Assembly: GCF_011764445.1 (NCBI RefSeq)
Contig: NZ_BLPG01000001.1
Location: 248,001 to 312,000, forward strand
Reading direction: 5' to 3'
Length of the DNA stretch: 64,000 nt
DNA from: Phytohabitans rumicis
Lineage (GTDB): Bacteria; Actinomycetota; Actinomycetes; Mycobacteriales; Micromonosporaceae
In this document: in pieces, positions 53,508-60,842 of the stretch
Numbering within the stretch: position 1 is the first letter of the stretch
Layout: each line of letters opens with the position of its first letter
Notes under the pieces: model-generated
Database searches by the model: none
Told to the model about the DNA's origin: nothing
Seen by the model: the letters and a program-made list of their open reading frames with translations, nothing else
Program-made: the position numbers and the translations under genes

Positions 53508-54533
53508 ATGAGACGCACAATCTTTACCCTGGCCGCCTCCTCGACCCTGTTGCTTGCCGCCTGCACCAGCGGCTCTACCTCCACGGAAAACCCGGACGCC
53601 ACAGCGGCAGCGGCGGCCGCGGCCCCGGCCGGTGGAAAAGCGTCGATCTTCGTGATCGGCGGCAAGTCCGACGACCCGTTCTGGTCGAAGGTCAAGCGCG
53701 GCGTGGACGACGCCGCCAAGGTGGTCGAGGCCAACGGCGGCAAGGTGACCTGGCTCGGTCCGCAGAACTACGACAACCTCGGGCCGGACGCCGCCAAGCT
53801 CATCCTCACCGCGAAGAGCCAGGGCGCCACCGCGGTCATCGGCGCCGACTGGGTCCCGGACGCCCAGGACGCGGCGTTCAAGTCGGTCACCAGCAGCGGG
53901 ATTCCCGTCTTCCTCTACAACTCCGGCGGCGCGGACGCCGCGAAGGCGGTCGGCGCGCTCACGTACACCGGCTCGGACGAACTGCTGGCCGGCAAGGCGG
54001 GCGGCGAGTTCTTCGCGCAGAACGGCGTCAAGAACGTCCTATGTGTCAACACGCTGCCCGGCGCCGCGAACACCGAGGCCCGCTGCAAGGGGATCGCCGA
54101 AGGTGTCGCCGCGAGCGGCAAGTCCACGCAGCTCCCGCTGCCCTCCTCCAACTTCGGCAACCCGACCGCCGTCACGCAGGCGATCAAGGCCGCGCTGCTG
54201 AAGGACAGCGCCATCGACGGGGTCGTCACCATCAGCACGCAGGACGCCGACAGCGCCGCCGCCGCGATCGAACAGGCGGGCGGCACGGGCAAGGTCAAGC
54301 TGGGCACCTTCGACATGGACGACACCCAGCTCAGCCGCGTCAAGAAGGGCAAGCAGCTGTTCTGCATCGACCAGCAGCCGTACATGCAGGGCTACCTGGC
54401 GGTGTCGCAGGCGTTCGCCTACAACGCGTACGGCCTGCTGCTGCCGCAGAGCCCGCTGCTGACCGGGCCGGCCATCATCAACGCCAGCAACGTCGAGGCG
54501 GCATTGGCCGGCGCGAAGGCCGGAGTTCGCTGA
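53508..54533 (+). CDS. ABC sugar transporter, substrate-binding lipoprotein
   Basis: A 341-residue lipoprotein. A signal with lipobox LLLAAC (Cys19), then an Ala/Thr-rich tether, then a periplasmic-binding-protein fold of the ribose/D-allose/inositol class (IFVIGGKSDDPFWSKVKRGV, and TQDADSAAAAIEQAG in the second lobe). It captures the sugar outside the membrane for the permease encoded next. AAAGGAG precedes the ATG. Its stop overlaps the permease start by one base (TGATG). Class assignment fits a pentose, hexose or cyclitol substrate. Confidence 0.92.
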   Translation: MRRTIFTLAASSTLLLAACTSGSTSTENPDATAAAAAAAPAGGKASIFVIGGKSDDPFWSKVKRGVDDAAKVVEANGGKVTWLGPQNYDNLGPDAAKLILTAKSQGATAVIGADWVPDAQDAAFKSVTSSGIPVFLYNSGGADAAKAVGALTYTGSDELLAGKAGGEFFAQNGVKNVLCVNTLPGAANTEARCKGIAEGVAASGKSTQLPLPSSNFGNPTAVTQAIKAALLKDSAIDGVVTISTQDADSAAAAIEQAGGTGKVKLGTFDMDDTQLSRVKKGKQLFCIDQQPYMQGYLAVSQAFAYNAYGLLLPQSPLLTGPAIINASNVEAALAGAKAGVR

Positions 54534-55525
54534 TGGCAGTGGTCCATCGCCCGGAGGCGGGCTCGCTCATCGGCACCCTGGCGGTCTTCGCGTTCTTCGC
54601 GGTCTTCGGCGGCGACAAGTTCCTCTCCGCGGCCGGCGCGGCCAGTTGGCTGAACGTGGCCGCGGAGCTGGGCATCATCGCCATCCCCGTGGGGCTGCTG
54701 ATGATCGCCGGCGAGCTGGACCTGTCCGTCGGCTCGGTACTGGCGGCCAGCTCGATGACGCTGGCCATCGTCTCCGGGCACTGGGGCGGCCCGATGATCC
54801 TCGGCATCGTCCTGGCGCTCGCCGTCGGGCTGGTCACCGGGCTGGTCAACGGACTGGTCGTCACGCGTACCAACGTGCCGTCCTTTGTGGTCACTCTGGC
54901 CACGCTGTCCGCGGTGGCCGGCCTGACGCTGGGCCTGTCCCGCGTCATCACCGGCACCACCAGCGTCGCGCTCAAGCCGGACTCGACGTCCAAAACCTTG
55001 CTGGGCACGCTGATCGGCGGGCAGTTCGAGGTCGCGATCCTCTGGTGGATCGGCCTGGCCGCCTGCGTGGCGTGGATGCTCCAGGAGTCCCGCTACGGAA
55101 ACTGGATCTTCGCGGTGGGCGGCGACAAGGAGAGCGCGCGGGCCACCGGCATCCCCACCAACAAGGTGAAGATCGCGCTCTACATAGGAAGCGGCTTCGG
55201 CGCCGCGCTGGTCGGCGTCATCCAGACGATCCTGTACAACGGCGCGCAGGTCGCCAACGGCCAGTCCTTCGTCTTCAACTCCATCATCGCCGTCGTCATC
55301 GGCGGAGTGCTGCTCACCGGCGGCTACGGCTCGGTGATCGGCGTCATTCTCGGCACGCTGACCTTCGCGATCGTCAACCAGGGCATCTACTACACCGGCT
55401 GGAACGCCGACTGGGCCGCCCTGATCCTGGGCATCCTGCTGCTGGTCGCCGTCCTGATGAACAATACCTTCCGCCGGCTCGCCCTGTCCTCCGGCACCGG
55501 CTCGCGCGGGAAGGCACGGCCATGA
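54533..55525 (+). CDS. ABC sugar transporter permease (RbsC-like)
   Basis: A 330-residue integral membrane permease of the ribose-type class. About nine to ten hydrophobic segments, with ELDLSVGSVLAASSMTLAIV near the N-terminus and GGDKESARATGIPTNKVKI, the EAA-like coupling region, in the second half. It forms the channel for the substrate delivered by the binding protein. ATG at 54533. The stop overlaps the ATPase start by ATGA. In typical systems two permease subunits assemble. Confidence 0.92.
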   Translation: MAVVHRPEAGSLIGTLAVFAFFAVFGGDKFLSAAGAASWLNVAAELGIIAIPVGLLMIAGELDLSVGSVLAASSMTLAIVSGHWGGPMILGIVLALAVGLVTGLVNGLVVTRTNVPSFVVTLATLSAVAGLTLGLSRVITGTTSVALKPDSTSKTLLGTLIGGQFEVAILWWIGLAACVAWMLQESRYGNWIFAVGGDKESARATGIPTNKVKIALYIGSGFGAALVGVIQTILYNGAQVANGQSFVFNSIIAVVIGGVLLTGGYGSVIGVILGTLTFAIVNQGIYYTGWNADWAALILGILLLVAVLMNNTFRRLALSSGTGSRGKARP

Positions 55526-56328
55526 GCACACCTCGGCTGAGAATCACCAACGTCTCCAAGTCCTATGTGGGCACCCAGGCGCTGAGCGACATCTCACTCG
55601 ACGTCGAGGCCGGCAAGGTGCTGTGCCTGCTCGGCGACAACGGCGCCGGAAAGTCCACATTGATCAAGATCCTCTCCGGCGTACACGCGCCGACCACCGG
55701 CACCATCGAGGTCGACGGCCAACCCGTCCGGTTCAGCAGTCCCCGGGACGCCTCCGCCCGCGGCATCGCCACCGTGCACCAGTTCGGCGGCACGTTCCCG
55801 TTGATGAGCGTCGGCCGGTCGTTCTTCGTCGGCGCCGAACCGACCAGGCGCTGGGGCCCACTGCGCCGCTTCGACAAGAAGCTGGCGGGCGAGATCGCGG
55901 TGCGGGAGATGCAGTCGCTGGGCATCACCCGGGTCACCGACGGCCGCCGCCTGGTGGGGAGCCTGTCCGGCGGCGAGCGCCAGGCCCTGGCCATCGCGCG
56001 GGCGGTGTACTTCGGCGCCAGCGTGCTCATCCTCGACGAGCCGACCGCCGCGCTGGGTGTCAAGGAGGCCACCCACGTCCTGCGGATCATCATGCAGGCC
56101 CGGCAGAAGGGCATCGCGGTCGTCTTCGTCACCCACAACGTCCTGCACGCGATCTCCGTCGGCGACCACTTCGCGGTGCTGATCCGCGGGGAGAAGGCGG
56201 ACGACTTCCGCAAGGGCGAACGCACCCGGGAGCAGATCACCGACTTGATGGCCGGCGGCGAGGCGATGGCTTCGCTGGAAGCCGAACTGGCCGAGATGCA
56301 GGCACAAGCCGGAGGAGGCCCGCGATGA
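55522..56328 (+). CDS. ABC sugar transporter ATP-binding protein
   Basis: A 268-residue ATPase with one nucleotide-binding domain. Walker A LGDNGAGKSTLIKIL, Q-loop around VHQFGG, signature LSGGERQALAIARAVY, Walker B SVLILDEPTAALG, and switch His in FVTHNVLHAI. Ribose-class ATPases often have two fused domains of about 500 residues; this one has a single domain, so it presumably acts as a homodimer. ATG at 55522. Overlaps its neighbours by four bases at each end, a compact operon. Confidence 0.93.
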   Translation: MSTPRLRITNVSKSYVGTQALSDISLDVEAGKVLCLLGDNGAGKSTLIKILSGVHAPTTGTIEVDGQPVRFSSPRDASARGIATVHQFGGTFPLMSVGRSFFVGAEPTRRWGPLRRFDKKLAGEIAVREMQSLGITRVTDGRRLVGSLSGGERQALAIARAVYFGASVLILDEPTAALGVKEATHVLRIIMQARQKGIAVVFVTHNVLHAISVGDHFAVLIRGEKADDFRKGERTREQITDLMAGGEAMASLEAELAEMQAQAGGGPR

Positions 56329-57191
56329 AGATCGCCCTGGATCCGTACATGCTGCGCCGCACACCGCTGACCGAACTGCCGGCGACCGTCGCCGGACTGG
56401 GCTACGAGCACATCGAGCTGTCTCCACGCGAGGACTTCCTGCCGTTCTTCACCCATCCACGCGCCGACCGGCACACCGTGGCGGCGTTCAAGCAGGCGCT
56501 GCGGGCGGCGGGCGTCTCGGTCTCGTCGGTGCTGCCGCTGTACCGCTGGTCCGGGCCGGACGAGGACGAGCGCGCCGCCGCGGTGCGGTACTGGAAACGC
56601 GCCATCGAGATCACCGTCGAGCTCGGCTGCGACGTCATGAACTCCGAGTTCAACGGCCGGCCCGAGCAGGCCGGCCGCAGCGAGGCGATGTTCTGGAAGT
56701 CGATGGAGGAACTGCTGCCGGTCTTCGAGCGCGAGGGCGTACGGCTGCGCCTGGAGCCGCACCCGGACGACTTCGTCGAGGACGGCATCACCGCGGTCGA
56801 CATGGTCCGCGGCATCAACAGCCCGCTGGTGTCGTTCCTCTACTGCGCCCCGCACACGTTCCACCAGGGCGGTAACCTCGTCGAGATCATGGAGTACGCC
56901 GGGCCGCTGCTCACCCACCTGCACGTGGCCGACTCCTTCGACCACCGGGCCTCGTCCGGCCTGCGGTACATCGTCAACCCGCCCGGCTCCGCCGCCCGGA
57001 TCCACCAACACCTGGACATCGGCCAGGGCGAGGTGGACTGGCCCGCGTTCTTCGGCACGCTGGACCGGCTCGGATTCGACGGGATCATGACCGCCTGCGT
57101 GTTCGCCTGGGAGGACCGCGCCGCCGACTCCTGCGTGTACATGCGCAAGGAGATGGACCGGTACGTCAGCGCCTGGTCGCCACGCGGCTAG
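56325..57191 (+). CDS. Sugar phosphate isomerase/epimerase, second TIM barrel of the operon
   Basis: A 288-residue TIM-barrel isomerase related to inositol-catabolism-type enzymes. It reads MKIALDPYMLRRTPLTELPA, GYEHIELSPREDFLPF, LGCDVMNSEFNGRPE and VRLRLEPHPDDFVEDG, with LYCAPHTFHQGG and HLHVADSFDHRASS as metal-binding strand ends. It shares the fold of the first isomerase in the operon but little sequence. The presence of two such enzymes suggests two consecutive steps on one sugar. ATG at 56325 overlaps the ATPase stop by ATGA. Confidence 0.88.
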   Translation: MKIALDPYMLRRTPLTELPATVAGLGYEHIELSPREDFLPFFTHPRADRHTVAAFKQALRAAGVSVSSVLPLYRWSGPDEDERAAAVRYWKRAIEITVELGCDVMNSEFNGRPEQAGRSEAMFWKSMEELLPVFEREGVRLRLEPHPDDFVEDGITAVDMVRGINSPLVSFLYCAPHTFHQGGNLVEIMEYAGPLLTHLHVADSFDHRASSGLRYIVNPPGSAARIHQHLDIGQGEVDWPAFFGTLDRLGFDGIMTACVFAWEDRAADSCVYMRKEMDRYVSAWSPRG

Positions 57192-57228
57192 CGGGGGCCG
57201 GGCGCGACCGAGTGGGCACTCGTTGGTC

Positions 57229-57234
57229 TATACT
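57229..57234 (+). promoter_or_regulatory. Possible -10 box of the Fn3 gene
   Basis: TATACT, 33 bases upstream of the ATG at 57268. No clear -35 box at the usual spacing. The hairpin CGAGTG-GG-CACTCG just before it (57209-57222) may end the preceding operon. Confidence 0.3.
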
Positions 57235-57267
57235 TTGACGTACATCAATGTCTTGGCAGGAGGGCCC

Positions 57268-57672
57268 ATGGTTCGCGGCAGGCTGACACTCGTTCTCACA
57301 GCGGCAATAGTCTTGGCCGGCGGCTTGGTTGGCCCCGCCGAGGTGGCCCTCGCCGGCCCGCCGGCGGTCGCGTCCACCGCCACCCTCACCCCGCTGGACC
57401 CGCCCAGCCAGCCGGTCGTGTCGGAGCTGACGCCGACGAGCGCGCGGCTCACCTGGACCGGGCCGTCCGGTCCGGTGTTCCGGTTCTCGATGAAGCAGCT
57501 TGTCAACGGCGCCTGGCAGGGCTACGCGTCGATGCCGACAAACACCTTCGTCGTCGGCCTGACCCCGGGCGGCACATCCACCTTCGCCGTCTACGCCGTT
57601 CCCCTGGCGTTCTCCGGCTACACCATCAGCGACCTGTCGCCGCCGGTCACGATCACCGCCCCGCTGAGCTGA
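57268..57672 (+). CDS. Small secreted protein with a fibronectin type III domain
   Basis: A 134-residue exported protein. A signal peptide of about 38 residues ends near VALAGPPAVA. The mature part is one Fn3 domain: PPSQPVVSELTPTSARLTWT at its start, then FRFSMKQLVNGAWQG, and PGGTSTFAVYAVP towards the end. No enzyme domain follows, so it may be a free-standing binding module. ATG at 57268 has AGGAGG close upstream; the frame opens at 57223. Lower-GC folded DNA starts three bases after the stop. Confidence 0.8.
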   Translation: MVRGRLTLVLTAAIVLAGGLVGPAEVALAGPPAVASTATLTPLDPPSQPVVSELTPTSARLTWTGPSGPVFRFSMKQLVNGAWQGYASMPTNTFVVGLTPGGTSTFAVYAVPLAFSGYTISDLSPPVTITAPLS

Positions 57673-58121
57673 CGGATCTTACTTGGTGGGCCATACCGGG
57701 ATCTTGTGCCCGGCTATGTCGGGCATTTCTCCCCACAAGATCTCTCCGTGCCCCACCAAGAAAGATCGGATGGCCGCCCGCGACAGATCTTGGGCATTGG
57801 TGGGCCGCAGGATTCCCTTGACGTGGTGTCGCGGCGCGATCATGGCGAAAGTATCTTCATGCGGGCGATCTGCCGCACTTGGGCGGCCATCTTGGTAGAT
57901 CTTGGGGGCAAATCGTCGCTGGAGCAGCGCTAATTTACCAAGATCTATACGTGTGTCGATGGGCAGGCCACTCTTCAAGGGAGGCAAAGGGGCATATCAC
58001 CCTTGTCGACAAGTCGAGCTGGCCCTTCCCCGGCGCCGCGTGGGTGATGGGGCCAGCCGCGGTGGCTGCTCGGTGGTCCGTGGCGAGGTTCTGCCCCTGT
58101 AGGGGAAGTTCCTCGCCACGA
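57673..58121. other. Lower-GC region of about 450 bases without a convincing gene
   Basis: The base composition is nearer to even than elsewhere in the window. AAGATC/GATCTT recurs many times. A nested hairpin occupies 57675-57767. The longest open frame is a 102-residue minus-strand one (57679-57987) that starts and ends in the folded sequence, with a composition unlike neighbouring genes and no ribosome site; I do not call it. The composition suggests foreign or mobile-element-derived DNA. Confidence 0.6.
57675..57767. repeat. Nested hairpin with 19-base arms
   Basis: Outer arms 57675-57693 and 57749-57767 match at 17 of 19 positions (cores CTTGGTGGG and CCCACCAAG... in part). A second perfect 9-bp pair, GATCTTGTG (57700-57708) and CACAAGATC (57734-57742), lies inside, and a CCCG/CGGG pair inside that. 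It begins 3 bases after the Fn3 stop, so a terminator role is possible, though its size and composition suggest an inserted element. Confidence 0.65.
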
Positions 58122-58889
58122 TCACATCTCCGCGTCGGCTGTGGTGCTCCACTCGGTGAAGATCGCTAGGGCTTCGGCGTCGGAGGGGACGGTCTGGACG
58201 TTCTCGGCGATGAACTCCTCGATGCCCGGGTAGTCGGGTGCGCTGGCGCGTAGCGTGCGGGCGGCGGCGCCGGTGTCGTAGTCGGCGCGGCGCAGGGTGA
58301 CGTGCGGGCCAAGCAGCGCCCAGTGCGCGCCGGTGTGGCCGTACGGCATGCCGACGCTGCCGGGGTTGACGAAGCGGCGGCGGTCGACGAGCCGGTCGAA
58401 CGGCATGTGGGTGTGGCCGAGCACGACGGTCGGTTCGGATGCGTCGGCGAAGGCGTCCCGGTACCGCGCGACCGGCGAGTCGACGAGCACGATCTCGGTG
58501 TCGCTGCGGCTGGTGGCGTGGCAGAACCGTACCGGCCCGAGTCCGGTCACATCGAGGCGGACCGACAGCGGCAGGCCGGCGAGCCGATCCCGGTGCGCGC
58601 GGGTCAGCCGGGACGCGGCGTACGCGGTCGGCGGGCGGGCGGCTTCGGGCAGGGTGCCGTCGGGCGTGCCGTCGTAGGCGGCGACGAGCTCGCGGTCGGC
58701 GTTGCCGCGCACCCAGATCGCCCGGTCGCCCAGCGCGGCGAGCCGGTCCAGGGTCTGCGCCGGCATCGGCCCGCTCGCCAGGTCGCCGTTGAGCACTATG
58801 GCGTCCACGCCCGCGGCGTCCACCTCTTCGAGGACCGCGTCCAGGGCGGGGAGGTTGCCGTGGATGTCAGTCAGCACCGCGACCCTCAT
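58122..58889 (-). CDS. Metallophosphoesterase (YfcE/MJ0936-like)
   Basis: A 255-residue phosphoesterase with a two-metal centre. Motifs in order: DIHGN (TDIHGNLPALD), VLNGDLASGP, RGNADREL (the GNxD/H motif), CHATS and LGHTHMPF. The family cleaves phosphomono- or diesters in the cytoplasm. The ATG at 58889 follows GAGGAG with five bases between. The third palindromic repeat begins about 50 bases upstream of the start. A role in nucleotide or cyclic-dinucleotide turnover is possible, but not shown. Confidence 0.9.
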   Translation of the reverse strand: MRVAVLTDIHGNLPALDAVLEEVDAAGVDAIVLNGDLASGPMPAQTLDRLAALGDRAIWVRGNADRELVAAYDGTPDGTLPEAARPPTAYAASRLTRAHRDRLAGLPLSVRLDVTGLGPVRFCHATSRSDTEIVLVDSPVARYRDAFADASEPTVVLGHTHMPFDRLVDRRRFVNPGSVGMPYGHTGAHWALLGPHVTLRRADYDTGAAARTLRASAPDYPGIEEFIAENVQTVPSDAEALAIFTEWSTTADAEM

Positions 58890-58940
58890 CGGAACTCCTC
58901 TGCCTCGGCGTACCACTGTAGGCCGCCGACGCCGGCGTAC

Positions 58941-59030
58941 CCGATCAAGGACTTTCCCGCCGATCAAGGGCGAACGGTCGTGGATCAGAGATCGAACCAC
59001 GGCCATATGCCCTTGATCGACGGGGAAACG
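58941..59030. repeat. Dispersed palindromic repeat, copy 3
   Basis: Arms again contain GATCAAGGGCGAACGG and, on the other side, GCCCTTGATCGACGGGG; the outer left end reads CGATCAAGGACTTTCCCGC. It lies between the metallophosphoesterase start and the carboxylesterase stop and comes within 3 bases of that stop codon. Its orientation is that of copy 2 reversed. Confidence 0.75.
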
Positions 59031-59032
59031 GC

Positions 59033-60607
59033 CTAGAGCCAGAAGGCGCAGTTGTGCTCGGCCGCGAGCGTGGTGATCACCTTGCTGGCGCCGCCGGTGC
59101 GCAGTTGCATCACGTTCTGCGCGGCGCCGTAGGTGGGCCACGCCGGGGCGCCGCGGTGGTTGGGGTTTCCGGTACGGGCGAAGGCGCCCCAATAGCGCAT
59201 CATCTGGTCCGACAGCCGCTCCTGCGTCGCGGTCAGTGGCCGTTCGCCCAGGGTGAAGTCGAACAGGTACGCCAGTTCGGCGCTGTGCCCGTTGGACATG
59301 TCCTCGCCGGGGATGGCGAACCCGTAGAGCGTCGGTGAGGTCGGGTCGTTGAACTCGTACCGGTACACCGGCACGGTGGCCGACGCGGCGCGCACGGTCA
59401 GCTCGGTGCGGCAGGCGGTGCCCGCGTCGGTCTGCACCTGGGTGATGGCGTCGTACGGGCTCTTGAAGCCGCTCAACGGGTACAGCTCCAGGACGCGGGC
59501 CGCCTTGGCGCCGTAGGTGGCGTTGACCCGGTCCACGTACCCCTGCGGCGTGATCCCGGCCAGGGCGGTCGACAGCAGGCGGTTCTCCGAACGGGTGCTG
59601 CCGGTCATGATGGGGACCGCGTTCCAGGTGCCGTCGGCGACCACGTCCGCGAACGACCGGGGAAACAGCGCGCCGCCCATCTTGGGTCCACCCAGGTAGT
59701 TGGCCTGGTTGGCGACGAGCCGGCCCGGCCACGCCTTGCGCAGGCACTCCACGACGGTGACCGCGTCGGTGCAGCCGACCGCCTCGGCGAACCGCAGGCC
59801 GCTCTGCTCGCCGGCCGCGAGGGTGGTGCGCGGGTTCAGGCAGGCGGAGCTTTGCACGATGGCCCGGTGGAACAGGCCCCGGGCGGACGGGATGGTCAGC
59901 ATGTTGCACACGCCCCCGCCGCCGGCGGACTGGCCGTAGATGGTCACGTTGGCGGGGTCGCCGCCGAAGCCGGCGACGTTGTCCCGGACCCATTTCAGCG
60001 ATGCCAACTGGTCCATCAGTCCGTAGTTGCCGGACCCGCCGGGCGTGACCGCGCTCAGGGCCGGGTGGGCGAGGAAGCCGAGCGCGCCCAGCCGGTAGTT
60101 GATCGAGATGACGATGGTGTTGGTCTGGGCGGCCGGGGTACCACCGCCGTAGATGACGCCGGTGCCCTGCGTGTTTCCGCCGCCGTGGAACCACACCAGG
60201 ACCGGCAGCTTCGCTCCCTTGGCCGCCTTGCTCGGCCGGTAGAGGTCCAGGTAGAGGCAGTCCTCGCTGACCGCCTGCTCCTCGCGGATGCCGGTCGGCT
60301 CGAACTGTAGGCAGGCCGGCGCCTGCCGGTCCGCCGCCCGGACCCCTTGCCAGGAGGCGGGTGTGGCCGGCGGGGCGAACCGCAGCTCCCGTACCGGCGG
60401 TGCCGCGTAGGGCACGCCGAGGAACTGGTCGTACCCCGGCTCGGCGGCGCCGCGCACGAGTCCACTCTGGACTTTGACGACGGGGTCGGCGCCGCCGCGC
60501 CCGGTGGCTTGCGCCGTGCCGCCGGAGGCGGTGTTCGTGAGGACCAAAGCGGCCGCGGCTGCGGTCAACGCTGCCAAGCGCGGTAACGAGACTCTGCGTA
60601 CGCGCAC
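59033..60607 (-). CDS. Secreted type B carboxylesterase
   Basis: A 524-residue carboxylesterase of the type B (cholinesterase-like) group. Signal peptide near the N-terminus, then FLGVPYAAPP, the oxyanion loop FHGGGNTQGTG, the nucleophile motif YGQSAGGGG, and the C-terminal His in GHSAELAYLF. It hydrolyses carboxylic esters outside the cell. The GTG at 60607 has AAGGAGAG seven bases upstream, which fixes the start; the open frame continues to 60823 without a signal peptide. Divergent from the MBL-fold gene. Confidence 0.91.
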   Translation of the reverse strand: MRVRRVSLPRLAALTAAAAALVLTNTASGGTAQATGRGGADPVVKVQSGLVRGAAEPGYDQFLGVPYAAPPVRELRFAPPATPASWQGVRAADRQAPACLQFEPTGIREEQAVSEDCLYLDLYRPSKAAKGAKLPVLVWFHGGGNTQGTGVIYGGGTPAAQTNTIVISINYRLGALGFLAHPALSAVTPGGSGNYGLMDQLASLKWVRDNVAGFGGDPANVTIYGQSAGGGGVCNMLTIPSARGLFHRAIVQSSACLNPRTTLAAGEQSGLRFAEAVGCTDAVTVVECLRKAWPGRLVANQANYLGGPKMGGALFPRSFADVVADGTWNAVPIMTGSTRSENRLLSTALAGITPQGYVDRVNATYGAKAARVLELYPLSGFKSPYDAITQVQTDAGTACRTELTVRAASATVPVYRYEFNDPTSPTLYGFAIPGEDMSNGHSAELAYLFDFTLGERPLTATQERLSDQMMRYWGAFARTGNPNHRGAPAWPTYGAAQNVMQLRTGGASKVITTLAAEHNCAFWL

Positions 60608-60692
60608 GACTGTTCTCTCCTTGCCTGATGGGAGTGCCGGTTCAGGCGAGTAGACCGGGCGGCTGCCCGGGTGGAACGGTCGCGGCGCTGAT

Positions 60693-60722
60693 GCCTCCCC
60701 GGCCGGCCGAGGCCGGGGAGGC
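60693..60722. terminator. Perfect 12-bp hairpin in the divergent upstream region
   Basis: GCCTCCCCGGCC (60693-60704) pairs exactly with GGCCGGGGAGGC (60711-60722) around six bases. It lies between the start sites of the carboxylesterase and the MBL-fold gene, where a terminator is not expected. It may insulate the two promoters or be an attenuator in the leader of one of them. Confidence 0.5.
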
Positions 60723-60842
60723 AGCTTTGTTGTGTGCCAGAACATATTACGAACGCGTTGCCACCGCAACCCGTTGCGCGGTTCCCCGGGCCCAGGTATG
60801 TTCCGCGTACTCGCCTGAGCCACCGCTTGACCCCGTCTTCCT

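Noticed and set aside
57679-57987. A 102-residue minus-strand frame in the lower-GC island
   Set aside because: It runs through the nested hairpin, has no ribosome site, and its codon use and composition fit no neighbouring gene.
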